A stretch of DNA of 64,000 bases from JACPVU01 sp964373255 (GCA_964373255.1 CAYJTG010000006.1:17432-81431), one strand, 5' to 3'. Shown: positions 48,364-57,252, counted from the first letter of the stretch. Made by a program: numbers and translations. Notes: generated from the letters alone by a model not told the origin.

Positions 48364-49170
48364 ATGATAGAATTTTTAATTCTTATAGCTGCTGTAGGGT
48401 CTGTTCTTGCGGGCGCGTGGGACCTTAAAACAACAGAGGTGCCCGACGAGGTTCCGGCGCTGATGATACCGCTGGGCATGTTTTTTCTCTTTGTGCAGGC
48501 GTCTATAAAAGGTGATTTCTACCCGTTATTTCTATCGTTAACAATCGGGACGGCGATCCTTGCAATAGGGCTGGCTATGTACAAAAAGGGCGAGTGGGGC
48601 GGGGCGGACGCGTGGATTTTTGCTTCTATAGCTTATGTAGTGCCGCTCTACAACGGCAGAATATTCATGGTCGACTTCATATTCAATTTCCTTGCTGTGT
48701 CGGTCGTGTACATGGTTGCTTATTCGCTCATCCTCGGCGTCATGAACCCATACGTATTTTCCCGATTTCTGGGCGAACTGAAAAAAAGGTGGAAGATCGC
48801 TGCTGGAGTGCCTGCATTATTTTTTGTGGTTGCGGGCTATATCGCGGCTACACGCGGGGTAGGCGTAGCATCGATTTCGTTTTTGGTCCCATTTCTTCTT
48901 GTCGTTTTTCTGATGATTTTCTGGACGTACGCCAAGGCCATAGAACAGCACGTGTTCAGGAAAAAGATACCTGTTGACAAGCTAAAAGCAGGCGACGTCC
49001 TTGAGGATATGGTGTGGCGTGGCATAACAGAAGAAGAGGTCAAGAAAATAAGGAAGGAAAAGAAATTTGTGACGATAAAAGAGGGCGTCAGGTTCGTGCC
49101 GGTCTTCCCGATAACACTTGTGGTCACGCTTTTGTACGGGAATGTGCTGCTAATGGTCGCTGGATTATAG
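48364..49170 (+). CDS. A24-family prepilin/archaellin signal peptidase
   Basis: 268 residues, 6 or more transmembrane helices. The two catalytic aspartates are in AWDLKTTEVPDE and GEWGGADAWIFA (GxGD-like GGAD). Cleaves class III signal peptides of pilins or archaellins. A cytosolic segment (about 185-245) between helices is longer than in the minimal enzymes. The pilin-like protein at 330 could be a substrate, an inference only. Confidence 0.85.
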   Translation: MIEFLILIAAVGSVLAGAWDLKTTEVPDEVPALMIPLGMFFLFVQASIKGDFYPLFLSLTIGTAILAIGLAMYKKGEWGGADAWIFASIAYVVPLYNGRIFMVDFIFNFLAVSVVYMVAYSLILGVMNPYVFSRFLGELKKRWKIAAGVPALFFVVAGYIAATRGVGVASISFLVPFLLVVFLMIFWTYAKAIEQHVFRKKIPVDKLKAGDVLEDMVWRGITEEEVKKIRKEKKFVTIKEGVRFVPVFPITLVVTLLYGNVLLMVAGL

Positions 49171-49551
49171 ATTTTTAGCAAGGTCTAGGTACTTTTTGAA
49201 ATAATTAGGATATCTGTGACAAACTTCCTTTACTATTTTTCTGGTTTGTTTTCTGTGCATTCTGAATGAATTTGTAACGTATATGCGTGAGCCTTCTACT
49301 ACTGTTCCAATTATTTGTGATCGGTCGTCTGAATTCATGCCGGACAATCCATCCCCGCCTTTATTAAGATTAAGGCAGACGTGCGGGTCCAAATCAACTC
49401 TTTTCTGGCCGTCGTGATCAGGTTTGACTACGTGATAGGCTTTCGATACGTACCCAACATAAAAAAGACCTGACGGGTATATTGTATTCGCTATATAAAT
49501 TTTTATCCTGTTACCCTTTACCAGACGTTTTGTGATTGTTTCAAATTTCAC
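49165..49551 (-). CDS. Unrecognised 128-residue basic protein
   Basis: No family recognised: KIYIANTIYPSGLFYVGYVSKAYHVVKPDHDGQKR, CLNLNKGGDGLSGMNSDDR. Ends with a helix rich in Lys/Arg. It abuts GGGP synthase (1 bp apart) and overlaps the peptidase gene 3' end by 6 bp. Confidence 0.5.
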   Translation of the reverse strand: MKFETITKRLVKGNRIKIYIANTIYPSGLFYVGYVSKAYHVVKPDHDGQKRVDLDPHVCLNLNKGGDGLSGMNSDDRSQIIGTVVEGSRIYVTNSFRMHRKQTRKIVKEVCHRYPNYFKKYLDLAKNL

Positions 49552-50325
49552 TTACTTCGCCTTCTTCTTCCCTTCCTGCTTGATGGCGTGGACAAAACTC
49601 TCCAAAACTTTTTGTGGGTCGGCTGTCTTCTCGGCCGCGGTGCCGATCTGGATCCAGTCAGCGCCTGATTTTATGATCTCGGCTGCCTCTCTTGGTGTTT
49701 TTATGCCACCAGCCACAAGGTATGGGACGTCTATGGCAGTGCGTACGGCAGACACGATATTTGTCGGCACAGGCTCATAGGCAGCAGAGCCCGCATCTGT
49801 GAATATGATACGATTTCCATTATATTGGCCGGCTAGCGCCAGGGCAGCTGCGATTTGCGGCTTATTGCGGGGCACGACGTTGGCGTCGCCTACCCAGCCT
49901 ACTGTGCCGCCGGGCTCGATAACGATATAGCCGATAGGCAGGGGCTCGATGTCGAGATTTTTTATAAGCGGAGCCGCCAACGCCTGGGCCTGCGAGATCC
50001 AGTAAGGGTTTCTGGAGTTGAGAAGGCTCATAAAGTAAATAGCGTCTGCAAACGGCGTGATTGTGGCGATGTTGCCCGGAAAAAGTACAACTGGCGTATC
50101 GACTTGTTCCTTAATCTGCTTTGTGACAGAATCGAGAAGCTTACCTTGGGCTCCTATCGAGCCGCCGACCGCGATTATGTCGGCGCCTGCCCTGTGGGCG
50201 TGCATCGCTGTTTCTACAGCTTTTTCCTGCGTAGGATAGTCTATAGGGTCGATTATAACGGATAATATTGCGCCGTCTTTCTCTATCTTTTCATTTATGT
50301 GTTTCTCAGTTTTTCCGATTTTCAT
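49552..50325 (-). CDS. Geranylgeranylglyceryl phosphate synthase
   Basis: 257 residues, TIM barrel; first committed step of archaeal ether lipid synthesis. AILSVIIDPIDYPTQE, GADIIAVGGSIGAQG, VVLFPGNIATITPFADAIYFMSLLNSRNPYWI, YIVIEPGGTVGWVGDA and VAGGIKTPREAAEI are family blocks. Confidence 0.95.
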   Translation of the reverse strand: MKIGKTEKHINEKIEKDGAILSVIIDPIDYPTQEKAVETAMHAHRAGADIIAVGGSIGAQGKLLDSVTKQIKEQVDTPVVLFPGNIATITPFADAIYFMSLLNSRNPYWISQAQALAAPLIKNLDIEPLPIGYIVIEPGGTVGWVGDANVVPRNKPQIAAALALAGQYNGNRIIFTDAGSAAYEPVPTNIVSAVRTAIDVPYLVAGGIKTPREAAEIIKSGADWIQIGTAAEKTADPQKVLESFVHAIKQEGKKKAK

Positions 50326-51314
50326 TTGTTCTTCACCCTGCTTATATCGGTCAGGTCGTAATCCGAATACCCAAGCCTACTTATGCCAAGATATTTAACG
50401 GTTTCCCTGATGGCTGATCTTGTGTCGTGCTTAGGCTGGAAACCCAATATTTTTTCTGCCTTCTCGATGGATATGATCCTGTTTCGTATCAGCCTTTCAA
50501 TACTGGAGCGCATCTTCGTGACCTTCGGCTTTTCGCCTGATAATTTGCACTTTAATTCGTACAAATATGACATGAGTAGCGCTAATTTTATTGGAACGTG
50601 TTTTTCGGTCATTGGTACTCCAAGTTCTTTTGCTATGATTTTGTAGACCTCTTCATACGTTTTCGCGTCAGGCGAGGCTATGTGAAAGATTTGGTTGGCA
50701 GCCTTTGGATTGTTTTTGACTGCTGCAAGCAGACCAACAACGTCATCCACGTACACGAGATGGAAATAGTTCTTGCCCGAGCCTATGATCGGGTAGTGCT
50801 TTTTTGCTGCGTAGAAGATGGCTGCCCAGATAGGGCTTGGCCCGATTATAATGCTCGTTCTGATGATTGTATAATTTACGCCAGAGGCTTTGATGATTTT
50901 TTCGGATTCCATTTTTGACCTCTCGTACTGTGTCTTTGGGTTGTACGGGAAGTTTTCCCTGCTCGGCTGCTCGGTTTCTCCGAGCACGCCTGAAGACGAC
51001 ATATAGACCAGCTGCTTTACATGAAAATCTTTGCACAACTCAACGACATTTCTCGTCCCGTCTACGTTTACGCTCCACAAATCTTTGCTGCTTTCGTCCA
51101 GGCAGATAGCAAGGTGGTAGACAACGTCAACGCCGGCGAACGCCTTTGCGAGGTCAGTCTTATTTCTTACGTCGGCTTTGATGAATGTGGCGCTTTCCGA
51201 CAATTCATGGTCTACTTGCAGGGACGTCACAAAAACATTATGCCCCTGCTGCAGAAGCTTGTTTACAAGACGCTTGCCTAGAAACCCTGTGCCGCCTGTT
51301 ACAAGTATTTTCAT
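50322..51314 (-). CDS. NAD-dependent epimerase/dehydratase (extended SDR)
   Basis: 330 residues: GGTGFLGKRLV, VVYHLAICLDES, SSSGVLGE and QYERSK (catalytic YxxxK). Overlaps the GGGP synthase start by 4 bp. Sugar or lipid-linked substrate unknown. Start at MKILVTGG; the TTG/ATG codons two positions earlier are ribosome binding site context. Confidence 0.85.
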   Translation of the reverse strand: MKILVTGGTGFLGKRLVNKLLQQGHNVFVTSLQVDHELSESATFIKADVRNKTDLAKAFAGVDVVYHLAICLDESSKDLWSVNVDGTRNVVELCKDFHVKQLVYMSSSGVLGETEQPSRENFPYNPKTQYERSKMESEKIIKASGVNYTIIRTSIIIGPSPIWAAIFYAAKKHYPIIGSGKNYFHLVYVDDVVGLLAAVKNNPKAANQIFHIASPDAKTYEEVYKIIAKELGVPMTEKHVPIKLALLMSYLYELKCKLSGEKPKVTKMRSSIERLIRNRIISIEKAEKILGFQPKHDTRSAIRETVKYLGISRLGYSDYDLTDISRVKNK

Positions 51315-51369
51315 AGTCATCCAGAAAAAGTATTGTAGAAACGGTTAAAAGGTTGAATTTAGACTTATA

Positions 51370-52323
51370 ATGATGAAGTATATGCTCTGTAGAAAACCTA
51401 TGCAAGAGCATCGACGTGAGAGGCATTGTAACAAACTGACGCACGAAGTGCGTCTATCTGTATTGACAATGCCTCTAGCTGACAGATACGTCAAAAGACG
51501 TATATGTCTACGTCGATGCTCTTTATCGAGCATTTCTACAGAGCTGAAGTATATCGTTCTATTCTTCATTCTATTTGTTCCGCTTGCCTTAGGTTTTCCA
51601 AAACCTGTGGGCTATGTGAATGATTTTGCCAGCGTACTCACAGATACATCACTCTTAGAGCAAGAGCTTAGGGCGTACGAAATGAATACTACGATAGAGA
51701 TAGCCGTGGTGACGGTAGAAGCTTTGCCGCCTGATCAAACAGCTGCTACCTATGCCGTCGAGCTCTTCCAGGAATGGGGCATAGGCAAAAAAGGCGAGGA
51801 CAACGGCGTACTTGTTCTCATCGTAAAAAATGGCACCACAGGCAACAGGATGCGCATCGAGCTCGGCTACGGCATTCAGGGTTACGTTACAGGAGCCGAA
51901 GCCGGCCGCATACTGGACGAGGCGCTCCCCTACTATACTGGAGGTGACTATCAGGCAGCGGCAGAAACCATACTTATCGGCATTTCTGACGAGCTTGTGG
52001 ATTATGTCCCGGCAAAAAAGGGAGCAAACAGCAGCTATACCGATATAGGATTTAACATTCTCTTCTTTCTGCTTTCTAATTTTCCATTCTTTATTTTCCT
52101 GATAATAATCATCGTGTCTGTCGGCATGTCCCACAGGTGCCCGTACTGCGTTACAGGAAGGATAACGTGCTCCGGAGACTATTGCGTGTGCCAGAAGTGC
52201 GGCAGAAAATTCAAGAAAAAGAAGAGGTTCGCGCCTGTTCTCATCGGCGGGTTTCATAGGTCTGGTGGCGGTTTCGGCGGGTTTGGTGGCGGAGGCTCTG
52301 GTGGCGGCGGAGCCGGGAGATGA
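51370..52323 (+). CDS. TPM-domain membrane protein, N-terminus interrupted in frame by a mobile element
   Basis: 318 residues as read. The TPM domain spans about 75-215 (YVNDFASVLTDTSLLEQELRAYE..TIEIAVVTVEALP, GVLVLIVKNG, IELGYGIQGYVTGAEAGRILDEAL), followed by a transmembrane helix, a four-cysteine zinc ribbon (CPYC...CQKCG) and a Gly-rich tail. Codons 5-61 come from the element at 51384 and its duplication (171 bp, 57 codons, no stop). Without it the start reads MMKYIVLFFILFVPLALGF, a normal signal peptide. LemA lies downstream, a usual partner. Confidence 0.8.
   Translation: MMKYMLCRKPMQEHRRERHCNKLTHEVRLSVLTMPLADRYVKRRICLRRCSLSSISTELKYIVLFFILFVPLALGFPKPVGYVNDFASVLTDTSLLEQELRAYEMNTTIEIAVVTVEALPPDQTAATYAVELFQEWGIGKKGEDNGVLVLIVKNGTTGNRMRIELGYGIQGYVTGAEAGRILDEALPYYTGGDYQAAAETILIGISDELVDYVPAKKGANSSYTDIGFNILFFLLSNFPFFIFLIIIIVSVGMSHRCPYCVTGRITCSGDYCVCQKCGRKFKKKKRFAPVLIGGFHRSGGGFGGFGGGGSGGGGAGR
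51384..51545 (+). mobile_element. Three-way-junction element, family A copy 6 (extended, inserted in coding sequence)
   Basis: 162 bp. Ends GCTCTGTAGAAA / TTTCTACAGAGC, inner stem AGAGCATCGACGT/ACGTCGATGCTCT, arms AGAGGCATTG/CAATGCCTCT with apical hairpin GACGCAC-GAA-GTGCGTC, and ACAGATACGTC/GACGTATATGT. Flanked by perfect GAAGTATAT (9 bp; 51375-51383 and 51546-51554). The core lies inverted relative to the ends compared with copies 1, 3, 4 and 7. Confidence 0.95.
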
Positions 52324-52420
52324 AGATGTAATAAAAAAGGACTGTGGGTGATATTAACTATAGGTCAAGTTCCGTTACATTTTCATGACTCCGACGCCTT
52401 TTTTTGTATCAGATTTTGGC

Positions 52421-52500
52421 GGCACTGTCAACTTAACGGCTGTTGAAACAAACTGACGCACTAAAGTGCGTCTATCTGCTTTGACAACAGCCCTTTCTGG
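52421..52500 (+). mobile_element. Three-way-junction element, family B copy 3, truncated
   Basis: 80 bp matching the reverse of the 4584 copy: end GGCACTGTCAACTTAA, the GGCTGTTG/CAACAGCC arm with the apical hairpin GACGCACT/AGTGCGTC, and linker CCTTTCTGG, where similarity stops. The second arm and other end are missing, and no direct repeat flanks it. Located just before the toxin-antitoxin promoter. Confidence 0.85.
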
Positions 52501-52566
52501 CAAAGCTTTAAATACTATAATTAATAATTATAATAAAAATACTATAGGTAACAAGAGGTGAGGTGT

Positions 52567-52791
52567 ATGGCAACATTGTCGGTTTCAGTGCCGGATGACA
52601 TGAAGGAAAAGATGGAGCACATGGAAGAAATAAACTGGTCTGCTGTGGCAAGAAAGGCCTTTGAAGAGAAGATAGAGCAAGTGGAATTTATGGTCAGCAT
52701 TGGCAATAAAAGCAAGATGTCTAAGAAAGACGCAGATAAAATCATCAACAAGATAAGCAGGGGGGTGTCTAAAAGATTTAAGGAGATTTAG
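52567..52791 (+). CDS. VapB-like antitoxin
   Basis: 74 residues. ATLSVSVPDDMKEKMEHMEEINWSAVARKAFEEKIEQVE is the archaeal VapB/RHH antitoxin pattern, with a C-terminal toxin-binding tail. GGTGAggtgt precedes the ATG. The adjacent PIN toxin is destroyed, so this is an orphan antitoxin. Confidence 0.82.
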   Translation: MATLSVSVPDDMKEKMEHMEEINWSAVARKAFEEKIEQVEFMVSIGNKSKMSKKDADKIINKISRGVSKRFKEI

Positions 52792-52793
52792 AA

Positions 52794-53225
52794 ATGCAGA
52801 TCATTATTGATGCAAATCCTGTTATTTCCATTCTTATCATAGTATCTCCGAAAGTGAGGTATACGCCTCTTGGCGTATACCTCGGTAGAGGATTACTGCC
52901 AACAGGCAGTAATCCAACTTTCGGAGATACTGTATCAAGCCTAACAGGTTTACAGTAGAGCTTCTGTTTCTTGAAGAGCTTGAGATTTTCGCGCCCGAAC
53001 TCCTATTCGATGAAATTGAACAGCACAAATATATTATAATCAAAAATCTGGCATGATGGATGAAGAGTTTGATAAATTTGCCCGGATGAAAAAGACGTTG
53101 CGTATTTTGCACTAGCCCTCTATCTGAAATGCCCTGTCTGGAGCAACGAGAAGAAGCTGAAAGACCAGAGCCATGTAAAAGTCTACGCTACTCACGAGCT
53201 GATTAAGATATTCGAGATAAAATGA
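52794..53225 (+). pseudogene. VapC-like PIN-domain toxin, disrupted by a mobile element
   Basis: Begins MQIIIDANPVISILI (first PIN aspartate). The family C element follows at 52841. Reading resumes as IKPNRFTVELLFLEELEIFAPELLFDEIEQHKY. A frameshift and loss of the middle follow, then PDEKDVAYFALALYLKCPVWSNEKKL (PIN DxxD region)...VYATHELIKIFEIK-stop. Removing the element restores ISIL-IKPN in frame. The gene is inactive through at least two lesions. Confidence 0.88.
52841..52933 (+). mobile_element. Three-way-junction element, family C
   Basis: 93 bp. Ends AGTATCTCCGAAAGT / ACTTTCGGAGATACT, perfect 15 bp; arms GAGGTATACGCC/GGCGTATACCTC (loop TCTT) and GGATTACTGCC/GGCAGTAATCC (loop AACA); linker GGTAGA. 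No sequence shared with families A or B but the same layout and arm lengths. Inserted in the PIN toxin gene with TATCA repeated on both sides (about 5 bp). Confidence 0.88.
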
Positions 53226-53271
53226 TACACTTATAAATAGTTTTTAACCTTAATGATTCAAAGTGTATCGT

Positions 53272-53859
53272 ATGGCTCAGCAGAAATTCAATAAAAAGTG
53301 GATCGGCGTTGGAATAGTTGTCCTTATCATACTGATTCTTGTCGGCACCGTGTGGGGCTCGTACAACAGTCTTGTCAAACTGAATCAGGGCGTTGACGAG
53401 ACGTGGGCAAACGTCGAGACGCAGTACCAAAGGCGACTGGATTTGATACCAAACCTTGTCAGTGTTGTGGAAGCGTATGCGACGTTCGAGAAAGAAACGC
53501 TCACGCAGATAACAGCGCTGAGGTCGCAGTGGCAGACGTCAACGAGCGTGAACGAGCAGGTCAGGACAACGAACGAGATAGAGTCGGCAATTTCAAAGCT
53601 TCTTCTGATAAGCGAGAACTACCCTGACCTCAAGGCGAACCAGAATTTCATCGCCTTGCAGGACTCGCTGGCAGAAACAGAAAACATGATCTCTGTGGCA
53701 CGCACCCGATACAACGCAGGCGTGCGGGCTTATAATACTGCCGTGCGCGTGTTTCCTTCAAATGTCATAGCCGGCTGGTTCGGCTTTGCAGACCGGTTGT
53801 ATTTCGCTGCCAAGCCCGGCGCGGAGAACGTGCCTGAAGTTAATATTAATGTGCCTTGA
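53272..53859 (+). CDS. lemA: LemA family protein
   Basis: 195 residues; N-terminal transmembrane helix (WIGVGIVVLIILILVGTVWGSYNSLV) then the LemA helical domain (LNQGVDETWANVETQYQRRLDLIPNLVSVVEAYATFEKETL...YNAGVRAYNTAVRVFPSNVIAGWFGF). Often next to TPM proteins; function unknown. Start MAQQKF at 53272. Confidence 0.93.
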   Translation: MAQQKFNKKWIGVGIVVLIILILVGTVWGSYNSLVKLNQGVDETWANVETQYQRRLDLIPNLVSVVEAYATFEKETLTQITALRSQWQTSTSVNEQVRTTNEIESAISKLLLISENYPDLKANQNFIALQDSLAETENMISVARTRYNAGVRAYNTAVRVFPSNVIAGWFGFADRLYFAAKPGAENVPEVNINVP

Positions 53860-53887
53860 AGGTAAACAGAAAGGGGAAGAACGTTTC

Positions 53888-54631
53888 TTAATTCATGGGT
53901 AAGATCTTTTCGTAGCCTGTTATGCTGTCTGGAACACGGGCTTTTAATTTTGATGCAGCCCTTTCCTTGAATTCGTCTGTCGCAAGGCGCGAAACTACAG
54001 GATACCTGACCGCTTCCAGACATTTCCAATCCTCATCCGAATCGCCAATGTATGCGGTTTCTTCCGGTCTAAAGCCTTGTTTTCTAAAGAATCTATCTTC
54101 CAGGAATTTTTCCTTATTCTTATATACCTCCAAATAAAACCTGTCGGCTCTGGGTCCAGTTTTCGAGTGATTCCAGACTATGCCGTTTCCGACAGTTATG
54201 TCAAATGCTTCAAAAAATCCGCTTTCAAAGAGCACATCTTCTATACTTTTTATATAGCCTGTAGAAAGAATGCCTGTTCTGGAATCAGCATGCCTTTTGT
54301 CTATAGCTGCAAGAAGGTCTTTGTCAAGAGCGCCAACAGCCTTTTTCACGTATTTTTTAAGAGCGTCAAGGAAAACATCCTCTGGAGTGCCTTTCAGAAC
54401 GTGTGCATTGTAGTAATCGTATATTTCACTGTAATCTATCTCCCCTCTTTTGTAGGACTTGTTCATTTCTTTAAGATGAAGCATATCAAGAAACAGTTCA
54501 CCAAATCTTATAGGATGAAACGGCAATTGTTTTTTCCATATCTCTAAACCAACCGTCTCCCACAGCTTGCCTTCTGTCGGATACTCTATTATTGTTCCGT
54601 TCCAGTCTGACACGATGTAGCGAATAGGCAT
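53888..54631 (-). CDS. HAD-superfamily hydrolase
   Basis: 247 residues. VSDWNGTII is the motif I nucleophile loop (DxNGT variant), ILSTGY motif II, and YIGDSDEDWKCLEA motif IV (DxxED-like). Large all-alpha cap between motifs I and II. Probably a small-molecule phosphatase; substrate unknown. Confidence 0.82.
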   Translation of the reverse strand: MPIRYIVSDWNGTIIEYPTEGKLWETVGLEIWKKQLPFHPIRFGELFLDMLHLKEMNKSYKRGEIDYSEIYDYYNAHVLKGTPEDVFLDALKKYVKKAVGALDKDLLAAIDKRHADSRTGILSTGYIKSIEDVLFESGFFEAFDITVGNGIVWNHSKTGPRADRFYLEVYKNKEKFLEDRFFRKQGFRPEETAYIGDSDEDWKCLEAVRYPVVSRLATDEFKERAASKLKARVPDSITGYEKILPMN

Positions 54632-54704
54632 GATTAATCAATAACAAAAATCCTTTTAAAAGAAGTCAAATTACAGAAAGCCACTACATAAATGCAGTGG
54701 TTCT

Positions 54705-54837
54705 GGCTCTGTTGAAAACCTATGAAAAAGCATCGACGTAGACCCTTACGTCTTATCGACGTAAGGGTCAGCTAGAGCTATCATCGAGAGATGATAGCTC
54801 TCACGTCGATGCTTTTATTGAGCATTTCAACAGAGCC
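54705..54837 (-). mobile_element. Three-way-junction element, family A copy 7
   Basis: 133 bp, the inverse of the copy at 12098 almost base for base: ends GGCTCTGTTGAAA / TTTCAACAGAGCC, arms ACCCTTACGTC/GACGTAAGGGT and GAGCTATCATC/GATGATAGCTC. Perfect 8-bp flanking repeat GTGGTTCT (54697-54704, 54838-54845). Near-identity to 12098 across 42 kb suggests recent transposition. Confidence 0.95.
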
Positions 54838-54853
54838 GTGGTTCTTCACATTA

Positions 54854-56638
54854 TCACTCGATCACGAAAGGCCCGTAGCTTGCGGATTTCATGCTGTTGA
54901 GCATTCTGATGAAATTGGTTATGCTCGCCTCTAATTCTGTTACCCTTCTGTTCAGGTCATCGCTGCCGGACTTTATAGGCACGCGTGCTCTGTCGAACCT
55001 GGACTCAATCGTGGATTCCACCTTTGCCAGGTCGTCTTTCGTCACAAGGTTGGGCATTCTTTTGTCAAGCACGTGTGAGAACTCATTTAATTTCGACGTT
55101 ACAATCTTCATCGAGTTCTCTTCCACGGCCTTGTTGATTGCATTTTCCAGCAGCTTGTCGCTCTTAATATGATCGACCACGCGGCCGTAGTCTATGTCGA
55201 CCTTGCCTTTCTCGGTCAAAGACATTAGCGAGCTTATCTTGCCCTCGAGCTCTTTTACGTACTTGTTTGTTGATATGCTCTGGGCGTGAAGCTCCTCGAC
55301 AAAATGCCTCAGATCCGTCATTTCGTCTGTAAACTCCCTGCCAATTTCAGGCTGCTTACTGTGTTCCAAGCCCTTGATTTTGGCGTAAACCTTCTCCTCC
55401 AGTGCCTGCAGCTGCTTATCTGTGTTTATCGACTTCGCGATGGCGCTGTTGATGCCGTCCACAAGATCTTTCAGCTTTATGAAATCCTCACGCAGGTCCT
55501 GAACTTCCTTGTTCTCCTCAAAATGTATGACCTCCTTGCGGTTCTCGACGTCCTGATATACCTTACGCAGTTTCGCATCAATATGACTTATCTTCTCGTC
55601 AACGCCTTGGTCAAAGCTATTCAGCTTCTCTTCCAGCCCGCGTTCAAACTTGTTCATCGTTGTAGATGACGCAAAGTTAAGCAGCTTGCTGCTGAGGCTG
55701 TTTATCTCCTGCTCGAACTGCTCCATCCGTTTTTTGTAAAGCCTTTCGAGCTCTTTGGTCTGGCTCTCGGTCTGGGCGGGTATGCTCGTCAGGCCTGACC
55801 GCAGGTTTGAAATCTTCCTGTCGAACTCCCTGATCCTTGATTCCACCTTTTCGTCGAATTCAGACGTCTTTTTTATGAAGTCGGAAAGCGTTGACGGGTC
55901 GATTACAGGCTTTGCAGACTTTTCCCCAATGTCGGCTACGTTCGACCTGAGCTCTGAAAGTTTCTTCTCAAATTCTCTGAATCTCGTTTCGGTCCTATCG
56001 TCAAATTCTGATGTGCGCTTTATGAAATCATGAATGGCATTCACGTCTATATCAGGGGCCTTCTTTGAGAGGCTTTTTAATTTTTCATAGTCGGATTTTA
56101 TGCTGCTGATGCTGGCTTCGAGCGCATTCATCTTCGGGGCTACATTTATGCGCATGTTGTCGAGCTCCTTTTCCATGACCTTCAACTTTTCATGCACACC
56201 AATTACATCGGAGATCCTGTCTTCTATCTCATCGATCTTATTTTCCAGCTTGCGGTCATGCTTGACCGATTTAAGGTCGCTGATTTTTGATTCAAGGAAA
56301 TTTATTTTTGGCGTTATTGTTGTCATAAGGTTCGTGAGCTCGTGCTCGACGTCACGCTTGAAATTTTCTATATCTTCGTAATTGTCCTGGGGCTCGATCT
56401 TCTTGATTTCTTTTCTCACATGATCCTGAACAAACCTTTTCAGCGCGTCCTCATCGACAGAAGGCACGAATTTAGTTTCAGCCACCTTCCTGTCGACATA
56501 ATTTTCTATGGTTTTTTCCAGGTCCTTTGTGTCTGTGGCGTGCGGCGTGCTCTTGAAGTCGGAAACCTCTTTTTTTACGTACTCCGCTATAGTCTTTACA
56601 GATTTCTCCACGCTTTCGATTCGGTCTTCCAGTTCCAT
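54854..56638 (-). CDS. Long coiled-coil protein
   Basis: 594 residues, almost wholly heptad-like coiled coil; several internal repeats of about 65 residues with IKKTSEFDDR..RFREFEKKLSELRSNV / IKKTSEFDEKVESRIREFDRKISNLRSG. No enzyme motif or transmembrane helix. Possibly a filament or scaffold protein. Upstream is a second, shorter coiled-coil gene with the same opening (DIEDRLDRLENRL / MELEDRIESVEKSV), so the pair are probably paralogs in one operon. Confidence 0.65.
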   Translation of the reverse strand: MELEDRIESVEKSVKTIAEYVKKEVSDFKSTPHATDTKDLEKTIENYVDRKVAETKFVPSVDEDALKRFVQDHVRKEIKKIEPQDNYEDIENFKRDVEHELTNLMTTITPKINFLESKISDLKSVKHDRKLENKIDEIEDRISDVIGVHEKLKVMEKELDNMRINVAPKMNALEASISSIKSDYEKLKSLSKKAPDIDVNAIHDFIKRTSEFDDRTETRFREFEKKLSELRSNVADIGEKSAKPVIDPSTLSDFIKKTSEFDEKVESRIREFDRKISNLRSGLTSIPAQTESQTKELERLYKKRMEQFEQEINSLSSKLLNFASSTTMNKFERGLEEKLNSFDQGVDEKISHIDAKLRKVYQDVENRKEVIHFEENKEVQDLREDFIKLKDLVDGINSAIAKSINTDKQLQALEEKVYAKIKGLEHSKQPEIGREFTDEMTDLRHFVEELHAQSISTNKYVKELEGKISSLMSLTEKGKVDIDYGRVVDHIKSDKLLENAINKAVEENSMKIVTSKLNEFSHVLDKRMPNLVTKDDLAKVESTIESRFDRARVPIKSGSDDLNRRVTELEASITNFIRMLNSMKSASYGPFVIE

Positions 56639-56674
56639 AGTTCATCCCTCTTTCCTATTTTCTTGATCAACTAA

Positions 56675-57226
56675 CTACGAGTATAATATCTCGTTGACGT
56701 CTTCCAGCACGCCTTTGTACAGCGTGCCGGATTTCACGGCCTTTGCTATCTTTTCATTCTCCAATCTTTCCAGTCTTTTTTCGATGCGCTCGATCTCCAT
56801 CTCCACCGACGTCGAGAGCCTTTCGTGCCCTTTCACCTCTTTTGACGAGAGCTCGTTCAGGCGTGTCTCAAGCTTATCTATCTTTTGCGTAAGGTGCGGC
56901 GCAACGTGAGGTTCATGAGGTTCTGTTGGCTCAGTTTTAATGCCCTTCTCGCTTAAGGCCTCCTCCATCTTCCTGAGCCGTTCCTCGATATCCGGCGTTT
57001 GCGGCGCACCAAACTCAAACTCTCCGGTGCGCTCCCTTATCTTTGTGACCTCAAGCTGTAAAAGCAACATCAAATCCTCAAGCTCCTGGAGCCTTGTCTC
57101 GATGCTTAACACGAAGGGCTCTTCGGCCTTCAGGCTTTCAAACCGCTTTTCTACCTCCAAAAATGTTGCCTTAAGCCTGTTTTCCAGCCTGTCCAAACGG
57201 TCTTCGATGTCATTTACCGAGGCCAT
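56675..57226 (-). CDS. Coiled-coil protein, partner of the 594-residue gene
   Basis: 183 residues beginning MASVNDIEDRLDRLENRLKATFLEVEKRF. Several coiled-coil segments linked by a Pro/His-rich stretch (KTEPTEPHEPHVAP). The C-terminal segment (AVKSGTLYKGVLEDVNEIL) is not coiled coil. Start chosen at the internal ATG; the earlier codons run into the element-flanking sequence. Confidence 0.6.
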   Translation of the reverse strand: MASVNDIEDRLDRLENRLKATFLEVEKRFESLKAEEPFVLSIETRLQELEDLMLLLQLEVTKIRERTGEFEFGAPQTPDIEERLRKMEEALSEKGIKTEPTEPHEPHVAPHLTQKIDKLETRLNELSSKEVKGHERLSTSVEMEIERIEKRLERLENEKIAKAVKSGTLYKGVLEDVNEILYS

Positions 57227-57252
57227 AAATATCCAACTCACTACTCCTATAT

